Assembly: GCA_963710165.1 (NCBI GenBank)
Contig: CAVPYZ010000004.1
Location: 124,001 to 188,000 of the forward strand
DNA: 64,000 nucleotides
Direction: 5' to 3'
Source: JACKIP01 sp963710165
Lineage (GTDB): Bacteria > Pseudomonadota > Alphaproteobacteria > Micavibrionales > Micavibrionaceae
Below are positions 19,248-28,230 of this stretch, piece by piece. Position 1 is the first letter of the stretch; the number at the start of each line of letters is the position of its first letter. The position numbers and the translations under genes were made by a program. The notes beneath the pieces were generated by a model. That model searched no databases and was not told the origin of the DNA. It was given only the letters and a program-made list of their open reading frames with translations.

Positions 19248-20132
19248 ATGATTGTAATAGCCAAAAACGCAGAAAACAAATTTTTAGATGAGCTGGAAAG
19301 GCAAAAACAGGATTTATCTCAGATTAAATGCCTGCATATCGAGTTTTCGAAAAGCGAGGTTGATAAGACAATATTATTTGATCATTTTTTGAGTTTATTG
19401 GAGCAGATACCCGAATCTTATATGGCGGAGGTTTATATTTGTCATGATCATGATGTCTTTATTTTGATGCATGCCTTTATGGTCGGAGAATTCGAAAAAG
19501 CCATGGAGGAGCTGTCGGTCATTATGAATACATCATTCGCGCCGGCGCTGTGTCATTATTATTCAATTGATGAACATCGCCATGGTCTGGAGGCACTGTG
19601 CCGTGAAAAGGTCACAGATATTGATCTGCAGGATATCATGGAAAAAAGTGGTGGCGGAAAGTTAAAAACAGTAACTGATATTTTATCTGTTTTAGAAGTC
19701 AATTTGGCGGAAACCCTGTCACGCAGGCGTAGTGCACGACGCGAGTCAAGTGTGTTAATCATTGAAGATGACCAGTTATCCAGAACGCTTGTCGCCAATA
19801 CTATTCGTGGTGAATATCAATCCATCTCTGCGGCAACGGGAACGGAAGGGCTGAATTTATATCTGGAAAACGCACCGGATGCGGTATTTTTAGATATCGG
19901 CTTGCCGGATATAAACGGGCATGACGTGCTGCGATGTATTTTCAAACTGGACCCCAATGCCTATGTCATTATGTTCAGCGGGCGTAAAGATAAAGAAAAT
20001 ATCATGCGCGCCTTAAGAGCAGGGGCGCAAGGCTTTGTCGGCAAACCGTTCACACGGGAAAAGTTGTTTGAATATGTTGGTAAAAGTCCCTTTATAGCCG
20101 AGAAAACAGCGCGTTTGAAGGTTGCAGGATAG
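19248..20132 (+). CDS. Response regulator with an unrecognised N-terminal domain
   Basis: The C-terminal third (about residues 167-285) is a standard receiver with E173-D174-D175, phosphoacceptor D216 in VFLDIGLPD and K266 in GKPF. Residues 1-160 match no domain I can name. They are soluble, mixed alpha/beta, with a run of aromatic, His and Cys residues around 64-115 (ICHDHD, LCHYYS) that could bind a ligand or metal, and then a basic linker RRRSARR. A ribosome-binding sequence AAGGAG lies 7 bases before the ATG. Position in the secretion operon suggests it belongs to the same phosphorelay as the kinase that follows. The N-terminal half may be the effector or a second sensor. Confidence 0.8.
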   Translation: MIVIAKNAENKFLDELERQKQDLSQIKCLHIEFSKSEVDKTILFDHFLSLLEQIPESYMAEVYICHDHDVFILMHAFMVGEFEKAMEELSVIMNTSFAPALCHYYSIDEHRHGLEALCREKVTDIDLQDIMEKSGGGKLKTVTDILSVLEVNLAETLSRRRSARRESSVLIIEDDQLSRTLVANTIRGEYQSISAATGTEGLNLYLENAPDAVFLDIGLPDINGHDVLRCIFKLDPNAYVIMFSGRKDKENIMRALRAGAQGFVGKPFTREKLFEYVGKSPFIAEKTARLKVAG

Positions 20133-20138
20133 ACCTAA

Positions 20139-22136
20139 ATGGCCCTGTTTTTGTGTTCTATTACTATACTATTTTGTGCGGTATTACTCTTTTTTTATCG
20201 CTGGCGATCACTGAAGCATGCGCAAAAATTGCTGCGCGTGGCAAAGCAGGAAGCGCGCGATATTGCGGAACTATCACTTGGCAATCCGCATCCTGTTCTG
20301 CAAATAACGGAAGATACGAATATTCTCTATACCAATCTTTCCGCGTTGGACACATTCCCGACGCTGAAAGAGGAGGGGCGAACGCATATTATTTTGCAGG
20401 GATTAGAAGATCATGTTAATGCGTCGCATGAAGTCATGCGAGAGGTTTGTGTTCAGAATAAAATATACCATCAGATTATCAGACCCGGACAATTAAAGGA
20501 CAGGATGTCATATATTATTTATCTAAGTGATATTACTGGTCTGAAAGATAAGGAAAAAGCGTTATCTGATGCCAATAGCCAAGCGCAAGAATTACGTCAG
20601 CAGGCGGAGCAAGCGAATAAAGCGCGGGGCGATTTCCTGGCAAATATGTCGCACGAATTACGCACGCCAATGAACGGTATTATCGGCCTGTCAGAGATAT
20701 TAAGCGAAGGTGGCTTACCGGACGAAAAACAGGAAATGGCACAGGCGGTTCACAGCTCCGCGAAGGGGCTATTAATCTTGCTGAATGATATTCTGGATTT
20801 TTCCAAGATTGAAGCGGGGCAATTAACAATCGAGCATATTGCATTCGATTTAAGTCATGTTCTGGAACAGATGAAGGGGCTGCACGCGCCTGTCGCTGAA
20901 AGTAAGGGTCTGGATTTTAAAATAAATATGTCTGGCGATGTACCAACACATATTATGAGCGACCCAATGCGGTTGCAGCAAATTCTGAATAATCTGGTGA
21001 ATAATGCGATTAAGTTTACTGAACAGGGACGTGTTCATATCACCGTCTCTGCTATGAACAAAACCGAGGAGGATGTCGATATTCGGATCAGCGTCGAAGA
21101 TAGCGGTATTGGCATTCCCAAAGAAAAGCAAGCGCAGATATTCGAGAAGTTTCAACAAGCAGAGGGCGCAACGTCGCGCAAATATGGTGGTACAGGACTA
21201 GGTTTGGCAATTACGCGCCATTTGGTTGGCATTATGGAGGGTCAGCTGAGCATTGAAAGCGAAGAGGGGCACGGAACGACATTTACTGTCCTTTTGCCGT
21301 GCAAAATTGGCGCTGATTTAAAAGACGATATAGCGCAGCAAAAGCAGGAGGGTGTCAGTGTACATACGAAGGCGTCTTTGCCATCCAAAACGTCAATTCT
21401 TATTGTTGATGATCACCCCGTTAATTTGCTTTTCATGCGCCAAACTCTGAAAAAAATAGGGTTTGAGAATTTTGAAGAGGCACAAAGCGGGGCGGAAGCC
21501 GTGAAGATGTCTCAGAACAAATCATATCAACTGATTTTAATGGATTGTCATATGCCCGATATGGACGGCTTCACCGCAACAAAGCAGATAAGAGAGTTTA
21601 ACATGCCACAAGATAAGCCCGTCATTATTGCAGTCACGGCGGATGCCATGGAGGGCGCGGCGCAAAAATGCCATGCGGCAGGCATGGATGATTATATTAG
21701 CAAGCCTGTGGATCGTCAGGCACTTGCCTCCCTTTTAAAGAAGTGGTTGCCTGCGGAGGTAGATGTTTCTGATACCGATCAACAAAGCGTGCCGGATAGC
21801 GCGTCAAAACACGTTATCGATTGGCATCATTTTGAAGAGTTTACCGAAGGCGACGCCGAAATGGAACGTGAACTTCTGAAGATATTTATAGAAAATCTGC
21901 AACAGGATTTAACAACTCTTCATCAATGTTATACCAAACAAGATTTTGCAGGATGGGAGGAAGCGGCGCATAAATTATACGGCGCGTCATCACATGTGGG
22001 TGCGTACGCCTTGGCAGATATCTGCGGTCAAGCCGAAGGTCTTGATTTGTCAGATATTCCGCCGATCAAGGATATGCATCTTGCTATTTTACAAGAAAGC
22101 CGCCGCGTCAAAGAGGCGTTACTGGCAAGGGCATAA
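20139..22136 (+). CDS. Hybrid sensor histidine kinase with receiver and HPt domains
   Basis: A 665-residue membrane kinase. One N-terminal helix (about 3-22) anchors it. A PAS-like region (about 45-135) and a short coiled coil lead into HisKA with H172 in NMSHELRTP. The ATPase domain carries ILNNLVNNAIKFT, EDSGIGIP and GTGLGLAI. A receiver at about 420-535 has D469 in LILMDCHMP and SKPVD. A C-terminal HPt domain has H611 in AAHKLYG. This BarA-type arrangement supports a complete internal relay whose HPt could feed the three receivers of this locus, including the OmpR-type regulator. It is the last gene of the secretion run; no terminator hairpin is evident after it. Confidence 0.92.
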   Translation: MALFLCSITILFCAVLLFFYRWRSLKHAQKLLRVAKQEARDIAELSLGNPHPVLQITEDTNILYTNLSALDTFPTLKEEGRTHIILQGLEDHVNASHEVMREVCVQNKIYHQIIRPGQLKDRMSYIIYLSDITGLKDKEKALSDANSQAQELRQQAEQANKARGDFLANMSHELRTPMNGIIGLSEILSEGGLPDEKQEMAQAVHSSAKGLLILLNDILDFSKIEAGQLTIEHIAFDLSHVLEQMKGLHAPVAESKGLDFKINMSGDVPTHIMSDPMRLQQILNNLVNNAIKFTEQGRVHITVSAMNKTEEDVDIRISVEDSGIGIPKEKQAQIFEKFQQAEGATSRKYGGTGLGLAITRHLVGIMEGQLSIESEEGHGTTFTVLLPCKIGADLKDDIAQQKQEGVSVHTKASLPSKTSILIVDDHPVNLLFMRQTLKKIGFENFEEAQSGAEAVKMSQNKSYQLILMDCHMPDMDGFTATKQIREFNMPQDKPVIIAVTADAMEGAAQKCHAAGMDDYISKPVDRQALASLLKKWLPAEVDVSDTDQQSVPDSASKHVIDWHHFEEFTEGDAEMERELLKIFIENLQQDLTTLHQCYTKQDFAGWEEAAHKLYGASSHVGAYALADICGQAEGLDLSDIPPIKDMHLAILQESRRVKEALLARA

Positions 22137-22247
22137 ACGCTTTGACAGAAGCCGGATGTAAATTTTTTCCCACAATTGCATAAAAAGGTTATATAGTGCC
22201 CGCATTATAAGGGTATTATAACAAATTAAGGGCATATAAGAGGGAAG

Positions 22248-23597
22248 ATGGCTCATATAATCTTGGAAAATACAATTTGCGGAAATGCGGGGGACGGCGC
22301 CGTGATGTTGGCGGCGGAGAGAATTCTGCACGAAGCTTGCGGGGATGATGTGGAAATTATGATCTTTGATCATGATGCCAAAACATCGCAAGAGCTTTAT
22401 CCGGAACAAAAATTTCATCAAATGTATACGAAAAAGCTTTATCGCTATGCTCCTGTCAAGCAGAAGCAGGGTTTCAAGCGTAATCTGCTAAATTTTATGT
22501 CGCGTCTGGGGCTCTCTTGTGCGAAGCGTAATTTGTGGGGATTTTCCGCGTTGTTTCTGGGACGTCAGACAGCAAAAGGACTAAAGGCATATAAAACAGC
22601 GGACATGGTGGTCACCACCGGCGGGTTTTACTTGAACGAAAATTTTAATTTGAGAGAGCGTATCAAGGGGTTCCAAACCAGTGTCTATCTGAAAAACCCG
22701 CCGATATTTTTCACGCAATCATTGGGGCCGTTTAAAAAGCTGGATAATCGTAAGGGGTTGAAGCCCGTTTTTGATGCTTCTCCGTTGATCCTACTACGCG
22801 ATGAACAATCGCAACGTCATTTGAATAATGTCATGGATGAGCCACAAAAATGCGCAATTGTCGCCGATAGCGTTTTTGCTCTGGCAGAAATTCCGCTTAT
22901 AGAAAAACGTATTCGCGATACAGGACCGTTAAAGATGGAGCGCGTGGCAATTTCAGTGCGTCAGTGGCCTTATTTTAAAGAACGCCCGAACCGGGAGGGG
23001 ATGGAAATCTATATGCAGGCCATGTCCGCCCTGACGCAGAAACTTATCCGCGATTACGAGGTTGATGTGGTGTTTATCTCTTCGTGTCAGGGACTATCAC
23101 ACTTTAAGTATGATGATTCCCGCGTGGCGACGCAGATCTATAATCTGCTGCCTGAGGCTATGAAACCGCATGTTACGGTGGAAAAGGGCTTTCATCATCC
23201 GGCAGAGATTATGGACATATTGCGTGAGGTTGATCTGGTGATTGCGACGCGGCTTTATATGATGATCTTCGGCTTGTGCGTGGGTACGCCTGTCCTGCCT
23301 ATTTCCTATGAATTTAAAACAGAAGAGCTGTGCGGCATATTAGATATTAAGGAGATTATGTCGAATATCGAAAGTATTACGGCGGGGGATTTAATGGGTA
23401 AAGCGGATGTTTTGCTTAATAATTATGATGAATATCGTGACAAGATGCTGCATGCCGCAATTGATCGTCATAACTCCGCAATGAAGGCTGTGTCATATCT
23501 ACAGCGTGTCCATCAACATGGCGGGAACGCCCGCTTTGATCCGTCAATCAATATGGATGATGTGTTTGATGATAAACTTTATGATGAGGCAGACTAA
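22248..23597 (+). CDS. Polysaccharide pyruvyl transferase family protein
   Basis: A 449-residue protein of the WcaK/CsaB-like family, which attaches ketal pyruvate to glycans. Seen features: an N-terminal NTICGNAGDGAVML segment (the family's glycine-rich loop), the VVTTGGFYL motif, TQSLGPF, and the late TRLYMMIFGLCVGTPVLPISYEFK segment that matches the conserved H/R-G-P-x-x-Y region. A GAGGGA ribosome site stands 5 bases before the ATG. No signal peptide, so cytoplasmic. The acceptor is unknown, as no capsule or sugar genes surround it. It may modify an exopolysaccharide or surface polymer; that is family inference only. Confidence 0.82.
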   Translation: MAHIILENTICGNAGDGAVMLAAERILHEACGDDVEIMIFDHDAKTSQELYPEQKFHQMYTKKLYRYAPVKQKQGFKRNLLNFMSRLGLSCAKRNLWGFSALFLGRQTAKGLKAYKTADMVVTTGGFYLNENFNLRERIKGFQTSVYLKNPPIFFTQSLGPFKKLDNRKGLKPVFDASPLILLRDEQSQRHLNNVMDEPQKCAIVADSVFALAEIPLIEKRIRDTGPLKMERVAISVRQWPYFKERPNREGMEIYMQAMSALTQKLIRDYEVDVVFISSCQGLSHFKYDDSRVATQIYNLLPEAMKPHVTVEKGFHHPAEIMDILREVDLVIATRLYMMIFGLCVGTPVLPISYEFKTEELCGILDIKEIMSNIESITAGDLMGKADVLLNNYDEYRDKMLHAAIDRHNSAMKAVSYLQRVHQHGGNARFDPSINMDDVFDDKLYDEAD

Positions 23598-23638
23598 ATA
23601 TTTACCCTTACATAACGTCTTGACGCTATAGTTTGTCT

Positions 23639-24782
23639 ATGTCCAAAGATTTTTATCGTAATTTACCTGCCTTTGAAGACTTTTCCGAAGCGTGTAATCA
23701 CCAACATTATTCCGCCGCGCCGGATGATTTCTACCTTGTTGTAACCGATGTGGGGGGGTCCACAAAAGCCATTCAAAATGGCCGTTATAAGGATGTGAAT
23801 ATGGTGGGTGCGGCCTGCATCACGGCGGCGATTAATGCTTGCCCCGATATACAGCTATCATATGTGTTCGGAGGGGACGGCGCGACCATGCTCATTCCGC
23901 CGGACTATGTCGAAAATATTAAAAGGCAGATGTTGGCGGTAAAAAAACTCGCCACCTCTTGCTATGATCTGGATTTGCGGGTCGGTATCGTGCCTATATC
24001 GGAATTAGTGAAGCGTGGTGCATCGCTGAGCGTGGCAAAATATAAAACCTCAAGCGGTGCCTATGTCAGTATGTATCGCGGCGGCGGCGCCAGTCTGGCG
24101 GATGATCTGATAAAAAATCATGGCTATTCCATCACTGATGATAAAGGTGTGACCGAGGACGCAGACTTGAGTGGGCTTTCCTGTCGCTGGAAACCTCTTA
24201 ATAGTCGTAAAAGCCACATCCTCACTCTATTGGTCAGTGCAAAAGATGAAAAAAACAGTGATGAGACATATAAGCGCATCAACCAGAAAATCGTTCAAAT
24301 TCTAAAGGGCGATATGTCGCCGGTTCATGCGGATAATATGGCCTATCATCTGCCCGGAAAAAAGGTTATGCGTGATTCCAAAATTGCCTGGAAACATGGC
24401 AATAAGGCTAAAAACATATTCGAACATTTGTTTATGATCAGCTTGTTCAACATATTGTACTTTTTCAATATTAAAATCGGTGAATTTGATACAGCGCAAT
24501 ATTGTGACGATATGATTGCCAATTCAGATTATCGCAAATTTGACGACATGCTGCGCATGGTGGTGGATTGCTCCCAAGAACAAGGCGATGCCATCGAGTT
24601 CTTATTTAAATCAAGAGAAAGATAACGGATTGATTACCTTTGGCACGCATCATTCATCCTCCGCGCTGATTACCTGCTTTGTCGCAAACACAAAGGCGGA
24701 AAATCACATCCATTTTGTTGATGGAAATAACGGCGGATACGCTCTGGCCGCTAAAAACTTAAAATCACAGGGGGGAGGGTAG
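23639..24782 (+). pseudogene. DUF3095 family protein with a single frameshift near its end
   Basis: The main frame begins at ATG 23639 (an in-frame TTG six bases upstream is less likely) and runs to a stop at 24623-24625. It encodes the nucleotide-cyclase-like start VVTDVGGSTKAI, the VFGGDGATMLIPP motif and the CSQEQGDAIEFL stretch. The typical C-terminus of the family, including THHSSSALITCFV and HIHFVDGNNGGYALAAK, follows without a gap in the +1 frame up to 24782. Removing one A from the AAA run at 24618-24620 restores a single open frame of about 380 residues, the usual family length. This is either a fresh one-base mutation or a sequence error. Function of DUF3095 is not established; the cyclase resemblance is at motif level. 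Confidence 0.82.
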
Positions 24783-24788
24783 GAAGGG

Positions 24789-24836
24789 TTATGGCGCGCA
24801 CTGTGGGGGTCAAACCTGCAACTGCCCAATTCGCAG
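24789..24836 (-). repeat. Decayed copy of the tRNA-Arg 3' part (possible att site)
   Basis: This stretch aligns with the intact tRNA-Arg end at 26701-26748 in the same orientation. The first 11 bases are identical and about three quarters of the next 37 match, including the T-loop region. The T-stem no longer pairs, so it is not a functional tRNA. Such a partial tRNA copy is what integration into a tRNA 3' end leaves at the far boundary of an element. Confidence 0.6.
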
Positions 24837-24930
24837 GAAAATTTTTTTGATTTTAAAGGCATACGTGCAAACTTTATAATCCATACAAATTTTCCTTAAG
24901 AAAATTAATTGTTAAAATGAAACTTAGAAT

Positions 24931-24961
24931 TGTTGCAATTTACAGAGAGCGTCATTGGCTT
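24931..24961 (+). repeat. 31-base direct repeat, copy 1
   Basis: This copy matches 25512-25542 at 26 of 31 positions, with the shared core AGCGTCATT. It lies partly in the noncoding strip to the left of the first orphan gene of the mini-island. The second copy spans the stop codon of the other orphan gene, so each orphan gene has one repeat at its 3' end. Confidence 0.55.
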
Positions 24962-24973
24962 GCCAAACTGTGC

Positions 24974-25480
24974 TCATTTTTTATTATCTTTCCAATATTG
25001 TTTGTTACGATCTAAGGCATTGTTATAATCTGTTATAGAAATATCAATAGAACGATGGCCACCTCCAACCTGATAACCGCATGAGTTCAATGCTGATATA
25101 TTAATAAGAAACGGTTCTCTAGTAGTATTCTCTAATCTTCTTGTTTCTGGCATCAAATATCTAATTTCATATAAATATTGTCCGACTAGTGTTATATCCC
25201 AAAATCTAAAAGGATTATTTTTTAGAAAAACGGTTTCGGACTTAATCCGACAACAATCTGGATAAACTGCCCCATTCCATCTTTTTTCTACAAAAGCTTT
25301 CTTTTCTTCTTCATTCATTTTGTTGGCTTTGTCACCAAATATAAAACGGTCTAAAAGCTCTTTATTGCTTAAATATTTAAACTGACTGTAGCAAAAACCT
25401 GTATGATTTAAAAACTGTATAGCTATCAAAAATAAGATAAAAATTATTAACCATAACCATTTTTTTGAAATTTTATTCAT
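24974..25480 (-). CDS. Orphan membrane-anchored protein in mini-island
   Basis: Not recognised. The 168-residue product starts with a lysine-flanked hydrophobic helix (about residues 8-25), consistent with a signal anchor or uncleaved signal peptide. The soluble part is rich in aromatic and charged residues with four cysteines, including a CC pair in YPDCCRIK. Base composition is visibly more AT-rich than the core genes around it. With the next gene it forms a minus-strand pair inside the interval bounded by the tRNA-Arg and its decayed copy, which suggests lateral acquisition. No toxin, immunity or phage motif can be pointed to with confidence. Confidence 0.6.
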   Translation of the reverse strand: MNKISKKWLWLIIFILFLIAIQFLNHTGFCYSQFKYLSNKELLDRFIFGDKANKMNEEEKKAFVEKRWNGAVYPDCCRIKSETVFLKNNPFRFWDITLVGQYLYEIRYLMPETRRLENTTREPFLINISALNSCGYQVGGGHRSIDISITDYNNALDRNKQYWKDNKK

Positions 25481-25511
25481 TTTTAAGCTGCTTCTTTATG
25501 AGCCTGCCGAA

Positions 25512-25542
25512 TGTTACAATTTGTAGAAAGCGTCATTCGCTT
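25512..25542 (+). repeat. 31-base direct repeat, copy 2
   Basis: This is the partner of the repeat at 24931-24961. It covers the last codons and the TGA stop of the 321-residue orphan gene. Two similar 3' ends side by side suggest a duplication or cassette-like exchange. Confidence 0.55.
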
Positions 25543-26498
25543 TTTCCTTTGGTCTCATATTTGTAATTAAATTTGGAATAATTAAAAAGACAGCCTTGTT
25601 TCTGACCGTATGGAATGCGGCGTTCAATATCTTTGACGGTGATTGAAGACCATATTAATGCCTTGCTTTGCATTGCCTCTTTAATTGGCTGATTTGTTGA
25701 GGCTTTTAACGTAAATATTTTTTTTGGATATTTTTTATGTTTTATCAAGGCAGAAGTTGATAATGTTTCGTATCTTAAAGACGTCTTGTTAAGTGATAGA
25801 CCGCCTGTTTGAAGAGCTTGATACTCTTCGCATTTTTTAAAATTTCCTGAAAACCACTCGGCACCCTCTTCAAATACGAAACTTCTTTCATATTTTTTTG
25901 ATTCCGCAGCATATAACTGACTGTAGAGAGCGAAGGTTTCATCAGAAAGCCCATACTGAGATAAATCGTATAATTCGATATTTCCGAGCGATTTTGATCC
26001 TTCCCACTTTTCATTGCAGGAGAGTGCTTGCTGTGATGGAATGGGTCCGCGCTGATGGCCTCGGCGATATTCACCAATACATAAGTAAGGACATAGGCTG
26101 CGAAGTTCAGTGATTTTTGGGTGTACGTAGCTTAACGGACGTATATCTGGCTCTAAAATTTGAATAGCATCACGATTTATGTTCTTCAAATCTTCGAAAA
26201 CTACATTACAATCTAACGCTTCGCTTCCGTCCGTTATTTCCCATTCAGGAACACGATCAAATATAGCGTTAAGACGATCCCATCTTATCTTTGTTGTCAA
26301 AGGTTGAATGTTCCAATCATTCCATGCTTTCTGCGCATCAAGATACCAGTTAGGCAATACTTCGATGGGATCAGCATTTACAGCTATACCTTGATTTGAT
26401 TTGTATCCATAGAAGAACAACGCACATATTAGAAACAATAGAATTGTGCCGATGATCCTGAGTAAGCTTTTAATCATTCTCACTATTTTGACATACAA
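25533..26498 (-). CDS. Orphan membrane-anchored protein in mini-island
   Basis: Not recognised. A 321-residue protein with a basic start and one strong N-terminal helix (about residues 10-30), so probably anchored in the inner membrane with a periplasmic body. The body has paired cysteines around CPYLC and is rich in Tyr, Lys and Glu, with no catalytic motif I can identify. An in-frame ATG at codon 8 is an alternative start. It is AT-rich like its neighbour at 24974-25480 and shares with it a similar 3' flank. Both genes probably arrived together as a small insertion at the tRNA-Arg gene; that origin is an inference from the flanking repeat. Confidence 0.6.
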   Translation of the reverse strand: MYVKIVRMIKSLLRIIGTILLFLICALFFYGYKSNQGIAVNADPIEVLPNWYLDAQKAWNDWNIQPLTTKIRWDRLNAIFDRVPEWEITDGSEALDCNVVFEDLKNINRDAIQILEPDIRPLSYVHPKITELRSLCPYLCIGEYRRGHQRGPIPSQQALSCNEKWEGSKSLGNIELYDLSQYGLSDETFALYSQLYAAESKKYERSFVFEEGAEWFSGNFKKCEEYQALQTGGLSLNKTSLRYETLSTSALIKHKKYPKKIFTLKASTNQPIKEAMQSKALIWSSITVKDIERRIPYGQKQGCLFNYSKFNYKYETKGKSE

Positions 26499-26702
26499 TT
26501 TCTTTGATACAAGCCTTGTAATAATCTTATTTCAATTTGTGATTTATGAGTTGAGATAATTTTTATCGAAAACATAGAGTGAAATCTGATCTTCGATAAT
26601 TGGAAATTATTTTTCATTATTTATATAAATTGCATCATATTTGCACCAAAAACATAGGGGCAAATAAAGCAAAAGAAAATATTATTTAATATCAGAGAGT
26701 TA
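26499..26702. other. AT-rich noncoding strip of the mini-island
   Basis: About 200 bases of strongly AT-rich sequence between the 321-residue orphan gene and the tRNA-Arg 3' end. I see no credible open frame, integrase remnant or hairpin. Confidence 0.5.
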
Positions 26703-26779
26703 TGGCGCGCTCGGCAGGAGTCGAACCTGCAACCGCCTGATTCGTAGTCAGGTACTCTATCCAATTGAGCTACGAGCGC
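26703..26779 (-). tRNA. tRNA-Arg (anticodon ACG)
   Basis: A 77-base tRNA on the minus strand. The acceptor arm GCGCTCG pairs with CGAGCGC, followed by discriminator G and an encoded CCA. The anticodon stem CCTGA/TCAGG closes the loop CTACGAA, giving anticodon ACG for arginine CGN codons. The T arm is GCAGG/CCTGC with loop TTCGACT. All arms pair, so it should be functional. Its 3' end faces the mini-island, the usual orientation for an element integrated at a tRNA 3' end. Confidence 0.97.
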
Positions 26780-26898
26780 TTAAGAAATTCGACCATAATT
26801 ATATTATATTTAAAAATCAAGCCTTTCTTTTGCCGCTGTGGCATGTGTGCTCGCATGAAAAACTTGCGAAATACGTCAAAAGAGCGTTAACTATTTCT

Positions 26899-28221
26899 AT
26901 GCGTACATACTTATTATCTGCCTGTCTTGTTGCTTCTGCCTTTCTAACGCACACTGCGTTTGCCAAGGATTATCGTTTTACCAACACAATTGAGTCCCCT
27001 ATACAGCGTACCATTCCTTTGGTTGCCAAGGTTTCACCGCGTCAGGCGAGTGAGGTACAGGCACCGCGCGATGGCAAGATTAAAGAGATTTATGCCTGGC
27101 CGGGTGATGTTGTGGGGGATGGTACGCCGCTTCTGCGGATGGATGACAGTGAACTACAGGAAAAACGCAAGCGTCTGGATGCACAGCGCAGCGAATATAC
27201 AGGGCATTTGCGCCGTATTGAACGTTTGGTTGAGAAGGATCTGGTCAAGGATGATGTCTGGGATAAAAACCTTCAAAAACTGGCGCAAGTACGTGCGGAA
27301 CTTGCCGTTGTGGAAGAACAGATTGAGCGGAGTGTTATCCGTGCACCGGAACGTGGAACCGTGATCTGGTCAGATTTAAAAGCCGGACAGGAAATTCAAG
27401 GGGCAGAGCCGCTTTACTGGATTGGTGACGGGGAGCAATTATGGCTCAGCACTTATATCGAAGAAGAATTGACCACTGGTCTGGCGGAAAAAGATATTGT
27501 GGCGATTTTTCTTGATGAAACGTCTTCGCCCGTTTTAGGGGAAATCGACTTTATTAGTTTTGGCGGTCCGAAGGGTGGCAATGTTAATTTATATATCAAT
27601 GCGCCGCGTGTTGGTGAGATTGCCTTAAAAGCGCAGCATAACATTCTGGTTCCCATTCCATCGGAAGAGCCGCATGTGATTATACCGGAAACGGCTTTGA
27701 CCGAAGACGGCTATATTTATCTACTCGCACCGATTAGTCAGGCCGAGCCGGATAAATATATGACGTCACGCTTTCGCCCTGTCATCAAAAAACGTGAAAA
27801 CGGCGTGGCATATATCTCCAATTTGGGCGCAAATGCGGTTGTATTATTGGAACCGTCTGCAGATGTTAGTCACCGTCAATTATTAACGGCATTCAAAGCA
27901 GAAGAAGGCTGGAGTGATCTTTACGCTACGGCAATTTTAAAGATAGAGAATACACAAGTTCCCTGTGGTCAGGACGCGGATGGTCAAAGCACAGGTGGAT
28001 GTGGCGGCGGTTGCGGCGGCGGTGCAGGCGTTGCGGCGTCAACAGATACTGATGATCCCGAAGCAAAGGTTTGCCTTGTTCCTTCGGATATTTTTGAAAT
28101 ACCCGAGTTGGCATTGACCGAAGAGCAGAAAGTGAAGCTGCCACCGATTGAATCAGCGATGCCTGATGCCGTTGGCACTGATCTGCAAAATCTGCCGATG
28201 ACGAACCCGTCAGTAAATTAA
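26899..28221 (+). CDS. Periplasmic membrane-fusion-like protein with a Gly/Cys-rich segment
   Basis: The start is set at ATG 26899, which gives a clean signal peptide (MRTYLLSAC... cleaved after AFA); the open frame upstream adds a non-signal leader. The 440-residue product has a biotinyl-lipoyl-like pair (QAPRDGKIKEIYAWPGDVV and SVIRAPERGTVIW) around a coiled-coil hairpin, as in HlyD/RND adaptors. Unusually, residues about 355-392 hold C356, C368, C372 and C392 with glycine runs between them, which could bind metal. No pump gene lies next to it. It follows the tRNA-Arg gene and faces folD tail to tail. The adaptor fold is well supported; partner and cargo are unknown. Confidence 0.75.
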   Translation: MRTYLLSACLVASAFLTHTAFAKDYRFTNTIESPIQRTIPLVAKVSPRQASEVQAPRDGKIKEIYAWPGDVVGDGTPLLRMDDSELQEKRKRLDAQRSEYTGHLRRIERLVEKDLVKDDVWDKNLQKLAQVRAELAVVEEQIERSVIRAPERGTVIWSDLKAGQEIQGAEPLYWIGDGEQLWLSTYIEEELTTGLAEKDIVAIFLDETSSPVLGEIDFISFGGPKGGNVNLYINAPRVGEIALKAQHNILVPIPSEEPHVIIPETALTEDGYIYLLAPISQAEPDKYMTSRFRPVIKKRENGVAYISNLGANAVVLLEPSADVSHRQLLTAFKAEEGWSDLYATAILKIENTQVPCGQDADGQSTGGCGGGCGGGAGVAASTDTDDPEAKVCLVPSDIFEIPELALTEEQKVKLPPIESAMPDAVGTDLQNLPMTNPSVN

Positions 28222-28230
28222 TTTTTTATC

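Noticed and set aside
24789..24836. A second functional tRNA gene
   Set aside because: Only the 3' part is similar, the T-stem does not pair, and there is no D arm or anticodon arm.
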